The notes below the pieces were generated by a model that worked only from the letters and a program-made list of their open reading frames with translations, was not told the DNA's origin and made no database searches. Shown here in pieces: positions 17,126 through 25,917 of a stretch of DNA of 45,051 bases; the stretch's first letter is position 1, and every line of letters starts with the position of its first letter. Position numbers and translations under genes: made by a program. This DNA is from Bifidobacterium oedipodis (GTDB lineage Bacteria > Actinomycetota > Actinomycetes > Actinomycetales > Bifidobacteriaceae): contig NZ_JAAIII010000011.1 in the NCBI RefSeq assembly GCF_012932425.1, forward strand, positions 1-45,051. Reading direction: 5' to 3'.

Positions 17126-18217
17126 CTAGTCCTGCATGGCCTTGTCGAGCCATGCTTGGGATTCGGCGCGGTGTTGTTCGAGCAGCCGGTCGACGTTCCC
17201 GTAGTCGATTTCGGGGGACAGTCCGTCGTCCATCATCACGGAGTCGAGCTCGAAGAGGCGGAACAGGGTCTCCATGCGTGAGTTCATGTTCGCCTTGCCT
17301 TCCGTGCCGGCACGGTTGAATACGGTGAACTGTTTGTGGAACAGCAGAGAGAAGCAGCAGGCGTGGTAGGAGTCCGCGAACACGTACTCGGCTTTGGAGA
17401 ACAGCTCCACGAAGTCCTGCGGGCCTGCCACATACGTCTCGGGGTCGCGGAAGTCCATCAGCCTGCGCACGCGGCAGCCGTGCGCCTTCGCATACTCCTG
17501 GATGGTATGCTCCTGCGCCTCGCTCGGCTTGCCCAAGAAGTACGTCAGGACATACCGGTCGTTCTCGGGCACGAAGCCGCGCGTGATCGTCCTCCATCTG
17601 TCGGCGGTGAGCATCAGCGTCGGATCCAACACCACCGTCGCCTCAAGACCCGTCAGTTCTTCAATCATTTCTTTGGCACGATCCTCACGAACAGAAATCG
17701 CCCTCAAACGAGGCAAATACCTCCGGAAAACAACTGCAGATTCTTTTTTAACAGTATTAATACCAAAGCTTGCGGCATAGCTAATTATGCGAGTGCTCTC
17801 CTCTACGAAACTTCCCAATCGGAGAGAAAGCCCTTGGGGAGTAAGCCATCGATCATTCCAAACTTGATCAGAACCTATGGCAACATATTCTAGTTTTTTT
17901 ATTCCCGTCGAAGTAACTCCTTTGACTGAAACAAAAAGCGAATTAGCGGGCACGTATTGTTGCGTAAACCTTCGAAAGTGGAATCGTCTCTCTGCGCGAA
18001 GTCCTCGCATGGTCCCCATATGGCGCAAAATATAGTCCTTTAAAGGATCGATATTATTTTTGAAATCACTCTTCAAAGAAGCAGCAAACCGCAAAGTGAT
18101 AGTGCTGGTTATAGCATAATTGTTCAATAAAACAAATAATGCATAATTTTGTAATCTGTTTCCATAATTCTCTAGATCATTAATTGTAATAATGCCAATT
18201 GAAATATCGTTTTTCAT
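17126..18217 (-). CDS. Polysaccharide pyruvyl transferase A (363 aa)
   Basis: The product belongs to the polysaccharide pyruvyl transferase family (PF04230), GT-B-like enzymes that transfer pyruvate from phosphoenolpyruvate to sugar hydroxyls as a ketal. Marks are GIITINDLENYGNRLQNYAL at the start, AIGSDQVWNDRW in the middle and the DSYHACCFSLLFHKQFTVF block towards the end. The start overlaps the stop of the GT2 gene by four bases (ATGA), so the two are co-translated. A second member is encoded at 21486-22628. The EPS of this half is therefore probably pyruvylated and acidic. Confidence 0.85.
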   Translation of the reverse strand: MKNDISIGIITINDLENYGNRLQNYALFVLLNNYAITSTITLRFAASLKSDFKNNIDPLKDYILRHMGTMRGLRAERRFHFRRFTQQYVPANSLFVSVKGVTSTGIKKLEYVAIGSDQVWNDRWLTPQGLSLRLGSFVEESTRIISYAASFGINTVKKESAVVFRRYLPRLRAISVREDRAKEMIEELTGLEATVVLDPTLMLTADRWRTITRGFVPENDRYVLTYFLGKPSEAQEHTIQEYAKAHGCRVRRLMDFRDPETYVAGPQDFVELFSKAEYVFADSYHACCFSLLFHKQFTVFNRAGTEGKANMNSRMETLFRLFELDSVMMDDGLSPEIDYGNVDRLLEQHRAESQAWLDKAMQD

Positions 18218-19200
18218 ATATTCAGCCTTAATTCTTTTATACTTTTATAGGTTTTGACAAGGCAATAGCACAGTAATGGATAAACCGTATAGATATAGAC
18301 TAAAACAATTTTAATATTCAAAACATGATTCTGTTTCGCAAACATGGATGTTTGGACAAATATTTTTTTCCATCTCTGAAGATGAAATAGATTTACATCT
18401 TGCACTATTGAAGATAGAATTCCATAAGAACTGTTACATATATCTTTAGTAGCTTCTCGCATCATCATATTATTTTTTTTACAATACTGATATACGAGAT
18501 TATGTGCAAACCATGAACCATATGCCAGTTCTACATCTTTCTTTGCATGCATAGCACTATCGGGATTGTCGGAACAATAGTGATAGCCTTCATATGGCAT
18601 CAGCACCGTTTTCTGAGAGCCAATCAAAACTTGCATTTTTAATGATGTGTCCTCACCGTATCTAATCTCAGGAAAAAGAACATTGTTAAATAAATTTACA
18701 TCATATAATGACGCCCACACAACGCATGTATATTGCTTATAGGCAAAAAAATCTGAAAGAATTTCTTTGGTTGAGAAAATAGTTTGCTGTTCAACAATCT
18801 TTCCAGATATTATATTCTTTTCAATTGCATTACAGCATACAATTTGAGCATTGTTTACTATCATGCATTTAACCATTTTTTCAAGATAATCTTTTTCAAT
18901 ATGATCGTCTGCGTCAACAAAACATACATATCGCCCCTTTGAGTATTGCACTCCTCTCTCTCGAGTTTTTGAAGCACCCTGATTCTTCTGACAATGTGCA
19001 ATGATTCTCACATCCATCTTTGCAATTTCCTTGCAGATTGTCCAAGTATTATCTTGTGATCCATCATCTATGAGAATCAGCTCATAGTTCGTATATGTCT
19101 GAGACAATACGCTTTTAACACAACGCCTTATGTATTTTTCAGCATTATACATTGGAACGATGATACTAATTAAAGGAAGCGGCACTTTATTGTTACACAT
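18214..19200 (-). CDS. Glycosyltransferase family 2 (328 aa)
   Basis: An inverting GT-A glycosyltransferase adding one sugar to the lipid-linked repeat unit. ISIIVPMYNAEKYIRRCVKS and LILIDDGSQD form the nucleotide-binding half, and VCFVDADDHIE holds the metal-binding DxD. A C-terminal hydrophobic stretch (IVLVYIYTVYPLLCYCL) probably anchors it. ATG 19200 has AAAAAGG upstream; TTG 19230 is a less likely alternative. The gene is much richer in A and T than its neighbours, which suggests separate acquisition. It follows a broken GT2 gene and may have replaced it. Confidence 0.85.
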   Translation of the reverse strand: MCNNKVPLPLISIIVPMYNAEKYIRRCVKSVLSQTYTNYELILIDDGSQDNTWTICKEIAKMDVRIIAHCQKNQGASKTRERGVQYSKGRYVCFVDADDHIEKDYLEKMVKCMIVNNAQIVCCNAIEKNIISGKIVEQQTIFSTKEILSDFFAYKQYTCVVWASLYDVNLFNNVLFPEIRYGEDTSLKMQVLIGSQKTVLMPYEGYHYCSDNPDSAMHAKKDVELAYGSWFAHNLVYQYCKKNNMMMREATKDICNSSYGILSSIVQDVNLFHLQRWKKIFVQTSMFAKQNHVLNIKIVLVYIYTVYPLLCYCLVKTYKSIKELRLNI

Positions 19201-19226
19201 CAAGAACACCTTTTTCTTTAAAGTCC

Positions 19227-19659
19227 TCAAACTGCAGTCATTGGTAGTCGTGTTGTAATCACCCAGTACATGACTACAATGAAATCCTGATCAACATAGC
19301 TATTACTATCCACAATAGAGATGAACTTCCTCGGCATGCATCGGATCTGACATTCCTGACATCCAATAAACCATTGTTGGGCTTATGAATGATATGGCCT
19401 TACCATCACGCCGAATCCATACGTCGCACATTACCGGTGTGGCATCAGTAGAACCATCATCCACGAAGATTATTTCCAAGTCACAGTTCGCCTGTCTGGA
19501 TAAGCTCTCCGTACAAAGGTTTGACCAAAGCTCGACGTTATGCGCGAGCACAATCACGTTGACCGGCGGATTAGCAGAATTGGCTGAAGAGTAGTCTAAC
19601 TCGCCCTTGTTTCTCTCAGTTGTCGACGCTACGGCCAAGACCAGGTATTGTTGCACCAT
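19227..19659 (-). pseudogene. Glycosyltransferase family 2, decayed N-terminal fragment
   Basis: The opening frame reads VNVIVLAHNVELWSN and LEIIFVDDGSTDATPVMCD, a clear GT2 start. Near 19385 the family continues in the next frame (IIHKPNNGLLDVRNVRSDAC) and near 19340 in the third (KFISIVDSNSYVDQDF, the degenerate DxD region), ending at TGA 19227. Two frameshifts and loss of the second half make it non-functional, although ATG 19659 keeps a plausible ribosome binding site. It lies 19 bases after the MenD-like B gene. Confidence 0.75.
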
Positions 19660-19678
19660 ATCGGAACTCACCAAAGAC

Positions 19679-21457
19679 CTATCTCTTGATGCCCAATGTT
19701 CGGGCAATTTTGAGAGCACGTTCCTTTCCAATGGTGTTTTTTATGAAATCCTTGCTCTTCATTTTGGCTTCGGCCACGGCATCATGAGGACGGCTCAGAT
19801 TATAGAAATCGAAAATGGTCTGGGAGTCGGTGCTCATCTCGGTGAAAACCTCAAAGAGCATCGGCTTATCCGCCGCCATATTCATAAACTGTTTCACGGC
19901 TTCGTCATATGATGCCTTATCGTATGCCGACAGATACGTAAAACCACACGACCTCGCCCACCCCTCAGCCACAGCATGATGCCGCGCGGCGGTGTGCAGG
20001 TCACTGGCCTCGTTCTGCCACATGCCGTTGTAGTAGAACTCTTCGCCGCCATGGTTGTTAAGCAGGAGGATATGCACGTTATGTCCGATATGGCGTGACC
20101 GCAAGGCGTTCATACCATAGAAGAACGAAAGGTCTCCGATTACTAGGAAGCTCGGTATTGCTTCGTCTGCTACAGCTTGTCCCAGGAAGGACGGCAAACA
20201 ACCGTCGATGCCATGCGTACCAATGTTGGCGTATACGTTGACTTTGGGTTGAAGCTTGAAAAAATTCGTTATACGAATGGAGCCATTAATACTCAGATGC
20301 AGCAATGAACCGGAAGGAATGCGGGTGACCACTTGCTGGATGGCATAGATGTTTGACCAAGCGAATTCTGGGATGGTTACAGACTGCTCATACTGCTTCA
20401 GACTTTGGTAATACAAACCATCGTTTTTGATGTTGTCAGACACGTGTTCGTCAAAATAAGTGAAGAAATGCTCTGGCGTGCATTCGAAAATGGTGGTAAG
20501 ACTCTTGAACACGTCGCAGACCTCGCCATTCTCTTTGATGAGCCAATGCTCAAACCGGCCATGATTATGCAGGAGCATATCTTTGATGCCAGAGAAGATA
20601 TTGCCACCATATGTAATGACGATATCGGGGATGTAATCTTTGAACTTTTTCCCAGTTACATAACGCGTGTCCATACATACCGAAGGGTTGAATGTGCCTT
20701 CGCATTCGACATTGGACATGTAATCAACGGCAATCGCACTGTTGAAACGATGGAAGAACTCCGCCATGGCCTTCTGCTGTGCCTCAGAGATAAAACTCTC
20801 CTGCCCGCCGATGACTAAAATGCGCTTCGCATGGGCCAATGCATCGATTTTCTTTTGCCACACCTCTTCAGGGGAGGATAGTTGGAGGCGTTCAATCTGC
20901 GGCACCGCCGGCAACTCTTTAACGGTGAATGCATGGTTATATTGTTTTAGCGGCACATTGATATGGACCGGCCCAGTGCCATTGTGATCCAGTTCGAGTA
21001 GTGCCTCATTGACTAGACGACGGCAATAGATGTAATCATCATTGTCACGAATGACCGGAAGGTTCACAGATTTACGGACATGACGGTCATACATGTCGAC
21101 TTGATCGATCATTTGATCCTCAAGCTGTCCAAGCATTTCATAGTCCCTGTCACCGGTAAGTACGATGAGTGGCACATGTTGGTAGAAGGCCTCGGCCACA
21201 GGTGGCCAATAATTGCACGTGGCAGTGGCGGACGTACAGGAGATGACAACTGGCTCTTGTATACGCTGGGACAACCCAAGCGCAAAATAACCGGCACTGC
21301 GCTCATCGGTGAAGGAATAGCAAGTGAAGAACGGATCCTCTTCCACAGAATGCACGAAAGGCACGTTTCTCGAACCTGCTGAGAGCACACAATGACGGAT
21401 GCCGCGATTCTTAAGCGATTGAATGATTATCTGATATGACTTGATTTCCGTATACAT
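19679..21457 (-). CDS. MenD-like thiamine diphosphate enzyme B (592 aa)
   Basis: A second MenD-type ThDP enzyme, about the same length as enzyme A and clearly related to it. The marks are AGSRN and TDERSAGYF near the N-terminus with the activating Glu, GTHGIDGCL, and the cofactor site IGDLSFFYGMNALRSRH followed by LLNNHGG. It also carries a basic C-terminal tail (TIGKERALKIARTLGIKR). The second of two adjacent ATGs (21457) is better spaced from AAAGGA. It lies 25 bases after pyruvyl transferase B, in one operon. The substrate is unknown; in MenD the donor is 2-oxoglutarate. Two divergent copies in a single EPS operon suggest two steps or two acceptors. Confidence 0.8.
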   Translation of the reverse strand: MYTEIKSYQIIIQSLKNRGIRHCVLSAGSRNVPFVHSVEEDPFFTCYSFTDERSAGYFALGLSQRIQEPVVISCTSATATCNYWPPVAEAFYQHVPLIVLTGDRDYEMLGQLEDQMIDQVDMYDRHVRKSVNLPVIRDNDDYIYCRRLVNEALLELDHNGTGPVHINVPLKQYNHAFTVKELPAVPQIERLQLSSPEEVWQKKIDALAHAKRILVIGGQESFISEAQQKAMAEFFHRFNSAIAVDYMSNVECEGTFNPSVCMDTRYVTGKKFKDYIPDIVITYGGNIFSGIKDMLLHNHGRFEHWLIKENGEVCDVFKSLTTIFECTPEHFFTYFDEHVSDNIKNDGLYYQSLKQYEQSVTIPEFAWSNIYAIQQVVTRIPSGSLLHLSINGSIRITNFFKLQPKVNVYANIGTHGIDGCLPSFLGQAVADEAIPSFLVIGDLSFFYGMNALRSRHIGHNVHILLLNNHGGEEFYYNGMWQNEASDLHTAARHHAVAEGWARSCGFTYLSAYDKASYDEAVKQFMNMAADKPMLFEVFTEMSTDSQTIFDFYNLSRPHDAVAEAKMKSKDFIKNTIGKERALKIARTLGIKR

Positions 21458-21485
21458 CATAAATCCTTTCTAACCTGATACGTCA

Positions 21486-22628
21486 TCACGCTCTGGCTTT
21501 CGCAGCGATGCCGTTATTGTTCTGGGACAAGCACCCATCAAGGAAACGCTTACCCTCGCTACGGAATTCCACGAGGCTACATCTGACCGATGCCCAATCA
21601 ATAGCCTTTTCGTCTACGTCGATGTCTTCGGGACAAGCATTGTCCGCCACACGCCGTTCGCTAAGATTGAAATCGTTGAGCACATCGGCTAAGCGTACCG
21701 AGAAGCGAGGCGGGTTAAACACCACCAGCGGCTTTTCGAATAGGATAGAGAAACATGTGCCATGGAAGGAGTCAGTCACCACATAGCTTGCATCGCGGAA
21801 GACGGCAAGCCACTGCTCGGGAGTCGGTTGGCAAATAGATTCGCATCCTTCAGGAGCCGGCTTACGGGGCGTAAAAGTCACCACCCTCGTCTTGATTCCA
21901 AGCTTTGCAGCCAAGTTCTTGGCATAGTCTGTCATGCACTCGTTCTTGTTCAACATGTAGACCAGCACGTATGGTTCGTTATATTTAGGCTCAGTCGCAG
22001 AAAGTTCATGCCAAAACTCTGGGCGGCAGAGGAGTACGGGATCCTTCAGCGCTACCGATCCAGTAATTCCCATGTGTTCAAGGATCTTCACGCTGGAGCT
22101 CTCTCGAACGGAAATCGCATTGAATTGTTTTAGAAGAGGTTTCATGCTTGCCTCTTCATCAGCGGGGATGGAGAGGCGACCAAAACTAGCTGATACAGTA
22201 ATTTTCCTGCAGGATGCAGGAACGTTCATTAGCGTGTATACGGGATCGATACCTTTATTCAGCTCCTCGTTCCAAGTTTGATCGCTTCCGACACAGTAAA
22301 TGGCCTCATTATCGAATTCTCCCCCGTTGATGAACTTGTCGGCATCGACAAGAGGCAGTCGCTGCGTGACAAAATTTCGGAACAATTTTCTGTTTGCTCT
22401 TAGTTCAGGAAGCGCAGCAGCATATCGTATGATATTAATCAGTAGATTATGTTTGCCATCCTTCAAATAGATATCACGCAATCCAGTCTTGGTCCAATCA
22501 GGTCGGCAATAATCGACAAACAAAGGATTTCCATATTGGTCTAACAGGTCTTTTGTTGCAACCGACTGTAGCACGGTTCCATAATTATAAGAATCAATAA
22601 TTGTGGAAACATATATATCTCGAGACAT
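21486..22628 (-). CDS. Polysaccharide pyruvyl transferase B (380 aa)
   Basis: Second PF04230 member in the operon. Family marks are STIIDSYNYGTVLQSVAT at the start, YCVGSDQTWNEELNKG in the middle, and VVTDSFHGTCFSILFEKPLV near the end (the conserved D-S-F/Y-H-x-x-x-F-S). ATG 22628 is chosen because AAGGAG lies six bases before it, while the ATG at 22634 touches the site. It should add pyruvate ketals to the EPS repeat unit. It is only distantly similar to pyruvyl transferase A, so the two probably act on different sugars. Confidence 0.85.
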   Translation of the reverse strand: MSRDIYVSTIIDSYNYGTVLQSVATKDLLDQYGNPLFVDYCRPDWTKTGLRDIYLKDGKHNLLINIIRYAAALPELRANRKLFRNFVTQRLPLVDADKFINGGEFDNEAIYCVGSDQTWNEELNKGIDPVYTLMNVPASCRKITVSASFGRLSIPADEEASMKPLLKQFNAISVRESSSVKILEHMGITGSVALKDPVLLCRPEFWHELSATEPKYNEPYVLVYMLNKNECMTDYAKNLAAKLGIKTRVVTFTPRKPAPEGCESICQPTPEQWLAVFRDASYVVTDSFHGTCFSILFEKPLVVFNPPRFSVRLADVLNDFNLSERRVADNACPEDIDVDEKAIDWASVRCSLVEFRSEGKRFLDGCLSQNNNGIAAKARA

Positions 22629-22660
22629 TGTCATCTCCTTTTCTTCTTGACAATATACAA

Positions 22661-23647
22661 TTAATTTTTGAGTTTCCGCTTTAGTTTCCCTCTAATTTTC
22701 TTTGAATAAATGTCTAGATAAAAGCGACTAGGGCAACGCAATAGAGGCAAACGTAAAGATGAAAGCGAATCTGGAATGTAAGACGCTTTGGCAAAACGAT
22801 CAGGAAGAATTTCTATAGTATTTGAAGACAAAACCGATAACGGCATTCTAAGTTTTCTTGACATGAAATGCATGTACAAGAATTCCTCAACATGTATCTC
22901 TTTTGCTTCGGAATCCCATGAAACCGATATCACCCTCCCGTTATCCCAGTAATAACGAGCAAGCGTATAGTGACGCACAAATGTTCTCACTTGGGGATCG
23001 TACTGTGATCTTGTGATGCGATCGCACAGAATCGAAACGTTCATGGAAAGATCCTGAGTAAACACCTTTGCCTTATCCTGCAAAAAAATGGAATGCACGT
23101 TATACAAATCGGGGTTTTTCACGGAATCTGGGTTGTCTTCATCGAACACATAGATACGATTTGTAGTGAGAGCCTCTCGATAAATTTCACGTCCATCAAG
23201 AGATTTCATGAAGCGGCGATTGTTGTTTGGAGTATTGCGGTACAGAGTAAGATGACCAGCTGAAAATATCTTGTCATAGTCCTCTTTAAGAATCGGTGTC
23301 AGCATTTTTTCTAAATTACCGAAAATCAAATCACAATCACAGTGTCCCCAGTATTCGTATCCTTTGATATATTCTTCGAACAGGAGACCATAGGCAGGTT
23401 TGAAATCACAAAGCTTGTAGGGGCTGGGAATACAAGGGACAAATCCGAGTTTTATTGCAGCGTTCGCTCTGAACTCATCCAACGTCATCGGCATGATATG
23501 GACATTATTTGGATACATGTAACAATCTGTATTATCTGTAAAAATCAGATAATCATAAGTGGGGTTGGCACCACAAGACCGTAAGAACAAAGGAAAATAA
23601 TTATTAAACTTACCAAAATAAGGAAGAATCAGTACACACTTGTTCAT
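22661..23647 (-). CDS. DUF6625 family protein, glycosyltransferase-like (328 aa)
   Basis: Begins CVLILPYFGKFNNYFPLFL and continues with DYLIFTDNT, like the first strands of a GT-A fold. YWGHCDCDLIFGNL around residue 120 contains a D-C-D triplet that looks like the metal-binding DxD of glycosyltransferases. I recall this family as DUF6625, found in EPS and capsule clusters; enzymatic activity is inferred. ATG 23645-23647 overlaps the Wzy stop by four bases (ATGA), which fixes the start. A close paralogue is encoded at 43431-44429 in the other EPS half. Confidence 0.75.
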   Translation of the reverse strand: MNKCVLILPYFGKFNNYFPLFLRSCGANPTYDYLIFTDNTDCYMYPNNVHIMPMTLDEFRANAAIKLGFVPCIPSPYKLCDFKPAYGLLFEEYIKGYEYWGHCDCDLIFGNLEKMLTPILKEDYDKIFSAGHLTLYRNTPNNNRRFMKSLDGREIYREALTTNRIYVFDEDNPDSVKNPDLYNVHSIFLQDKAKVFTQDLSMNVSILCDRITRSQYDPQVRTFVRHYTLARYYWDNGRVISVSWDSEAKEIHVEEFLYMHFMSRKLRMPLSVLSSNTIEILPDRFAKASYIPDSLSSLRLPLLRCPSRFYLDIYSKKIRGKLKRKLKN

Positions 23648-24834
23648 GCTTTCACCTTTTCTTTGGAAATATTTGCCAGTAGGACAAGGCAGGCAAAGAA
23701 TAATGTGCTGAAAGTGATCTCTACAGTGGCAATGCAGATAAGGGCATAGATAAATGAAGTCACCGCGAGGATTCTCATCTTGCCCACTTGTGGATTGATC
23801 GACTTGATGGTGTTCCATATGAGAGCCAGAAGTAGTGCGCCGGCTGCCAAACCTCCGGCCAGCATAATTTCGGCAAGGCCATTCTGAGTATCTGGAACAA
23901 ATCCGATACCTTGCCAGCTCATAACGTCGTAGCTCACTCCGTAGCCATATCCCAGAAAAGGTTTCTTTTCGAACGCTTGTGGAAAGACCTCGAAAATGTT
24001 GGTTCGTCCTGTCATTGTCGGATCGCGATGCAGAATGTCCACTACAAAATGCCGTACAGCGGAATTGTGCATGACTGTGGGGGCAACGTATAGGAATCCA
24101 TAGCTAATTAACACTGTGGAAACAGCTGTTACAGGGTTACAAACAAATTTCGGGAATTTTGTTCCTAGCAAGAACCAAGTCATCATGAGTGCAAGTCCGA
24201 CGACACCAGTCATGCAATCCACTCGAATACCGGTGATTATCGAAAGAATTATCAAAATGAACAGAGTCAATTGATTAACTGCGCTACGAGATATCTTTCC
24301 TGATTGAAGTCGGATGAACCAAAGTGTGATGACAAACATATGAAAGTATGCCACCGAAAACTTCAGGCCGAGAAGGTAAACTTCAGAGGAAGATGTGGTA
24401 AATAAAAGCACATCATTGATTATCAAAACACAAACGCTAATTTTATAAAAAATATCAAGTACAATTCCTAATTGTTTTTTTTGCCTTGCGTATTCCATAA
24501 CCAATATGAATTCAATCAATCCTAAAAAAGCAAACGCACATGCAATGAACGGATTGCGTGAATAATTATGCCTATTTAGAAATGAAGATATCATCAGTAT
24601 GCAAACGAAGAAAAGCCAAAGCCAAGTCTGTGTCAATAGTTTTGTGGAGAGTAGGCTTCTAATCTGCAGAAATAGAAAACTACCGATTATCGCAAGTAAT
24701 ACATATTTAGCTCGCGCATACGAAGAAATATAGCTAGAGAAATCAACAAAGACAAGGAAAAATGACAGACCATAGATTATGTTCTTGGCATTGAGTCGAA
24801 GGGGACTATGCCAAGATGAGACAGTTGTCATCAT
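23644..24834 (-). CDS. wzy: EPS polymerase, Wzy/O-antigen ligase-like (396 aa)
   Basis: A polytopic membrane protein with about ten hydrophobic segments and the large polar loop typical of Wzy and O-antigen ligase proteins. In the loop, DPTMTGRTNIFEVFPQAFEK and FLGYGYGVSYDV, then DTQNGLAEIMLAGGL, match the conserved R-x-x-x-W/F...G-x-G-x-G...H/Q-N pattern. It would join repeat units outside the membrane. Two adjacent ATGs (24834, 24831) follow AAAGG. It overlaps the DUF6625 start by four bases. The second half of the locus has its own polymerase at 39440. Confidence 0.75.
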   Translation of the reverse strand: MMTTVSSWHSPLRLNAKNIIYGLSFFLVFVDFSSYISSYARAKYVLLAIIGSFLFLQIRSLLSTKLLTQTWLWLFFVCILMISSFLNRHNYSRNPFIACAFAFLGLIEFILVMEYARQKKQLGIVLDIFYKISVCVLIINDVLLFTTSSSEVYLLGLKFSVAYFHMFVITLWFIRLQSGKISRSAVNQLTLFILIILSIITGIRVDCMTGVVGLALMMTWFLLGTKFPKFVCNPVTAVSTVLISYGFLYVAPTVMHNSAVRHFVVDILHRDPTMTGRTNIFEVFPQAFEKKPFLGYGYGVSYDVMSWQGIGFVPDTQNGLAEIMLAGGLAAGALLLALIWNTIKSINPQVGKMRILAVTSFIYALICIATVEITFSTLFFACLVLLANISKEKVKA

Positions 24835-24900
24835 ATGGCCTTTCTATATGGTATGAACTTTGTGTTCGCTTGATGTCAGAATAGGAATGTTCTATGGTAG

Positions 24901-25917
24901 CTATTTCAAATTTCCATTAAGAAGTACTCCATAATAGGTTGTTTCATTGTTGACGGTTTTGGGATATTCCTGTTTCCAAGTTAATTTGAATAGAGAGGTG
25001 TGAGCTTTCAATGTTTGCCATTCGTTTTCGTCAAATTTGTCACCGAGCTTGATCCATAGGTCATCGCAACGAGGATTGTTGGGCTTAATTGCTGCAAAAG
25101 CTTCCGCAATACGTGAATCATGTCGTTGCGCAAGTACAATTAGATAGTCGGTAAGCAAATAATCGATTAGATAATCGTTATTCTGCCAATAGTGAAGGTA
25201 AAAATCCCTCAAAGCTCGAAATATCCAACGGTTTGTTTTGTCACAGCCTAATGAATAATTAGCGAAATAACCTTGTGCGACTGAACAATGTAAGTATCCA
25301 GGCCTCTTGATAGAGAATACCGGTTTGCCAAACGCAATTTGTTCCAAATCGCCTGTACATAAGAATGTTGCGTCTAACCAAGTTCCTCCATAATCAGCAA
25401 GAAGACACAAACGCAACAAATCAGAGTAATGAGTCAAAGACATTACACCTCTGGATCGTTTATCCTTAACCCATTGCGGAAATTTCACATATTGTTCCAC
25501 ATTCTTCTCGGTGATGATTGTTACTTCATGATCGCCGGCATTGCGTTGAATGGATTCAACACATCGTTTTACGATTTCGGGAGCGTTCTCGATTCCTTGC
25601 CACCAACACAGCCAAATCCGCCCAGTCATATCTGGATCAGCCGGAGGAAGAGGAGCATCGTAATCGTAATTACGGTAGAAAGCACCGTATCGCTTTTCAA
25701 AGTAGTCGAGCATGATCTCATGCTTGCGAATCAGACGATCACGCACTGCAGGAGGTTCTTTGAACCCGTTGCGGTTCATCACCTGGATATCGCATTTCGC
25801 GCGAAACGTCTCTAGTGCGTCACTCCATGACGTCTGCGCAGCAATTGCTCGTGTAGCCCGTAGTTCCTCATATATGCGGTGGGTGATTCGCTTCAGACTA
25901 TTATGCCCTGCCACCAT
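24901..25917 (-). CDS. Capsular polysaccharide synthesis / OCH1-like glycosyltransferase (338 aa)
   Basis: A member of the Caps_synth (PF05704)/Gly_transf_sug group with a GT-A-like fold. IWLCWWQGIENAPEIVKRCV is the characteristic opening. LTHYSDLLRLCLLADYGGTW and LDATFLC contain the DxD-type site (W-L-D). ATG 25917 is chosen because it shares one base with the stop of the GT2 gene (TAATG). The longer frame reaching 26064 only overlaps the GT2 coding sequence. It should add a sugar, often galactose or mannose in the family, to the repeat unit. Confidence 0.8.
   Translation of the reverse strand: MVAGHNSLKRITHRIYEELRATRAIAAQTSWSDALETFRAKCDIQVMNRNGFKEPPAVRDRLIRKHEIMLDYFEKRYGAFYRNYDYDAPLPPADPDMTGRIWLCWWQGIENAPEIVKRCVESIQRNAGDHEVTIITEKNVEQYVKFPQWVKDKRSRGVMSLTHYSDLLRLCLLADYGGTWLDATFLCTGDLEQIAFGKPVFSIKRPGYLHCSVAQGYFANYSLGCDKTNRWIFRALRDFYLHYWQNNDYLIDYLLTDYLIVLAQRHDSRIAEAFAAIKPNNPRCDDLWIKLGDKFDENEWQTLKAHTSLFKLTWKQEYPKTVNNETTYYGVLLNGNLK

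Noticed and set aside
17109..17597. 163-codon N-terminal extension of the flippase
   Set aside because: It overlaps the pyruvyl transferase gene on the same strand in another frame, is Arg/Pro/Gly-rich, and the flippase fold and ribosome binding site start at 17108.
13581..21457. Menaquinone pathway genes
   Set aside because: The MenD-like proteins have no companion men genes, lie in an EPS operon and carry extra tails, so real menaquinone synthesis is unlikely.
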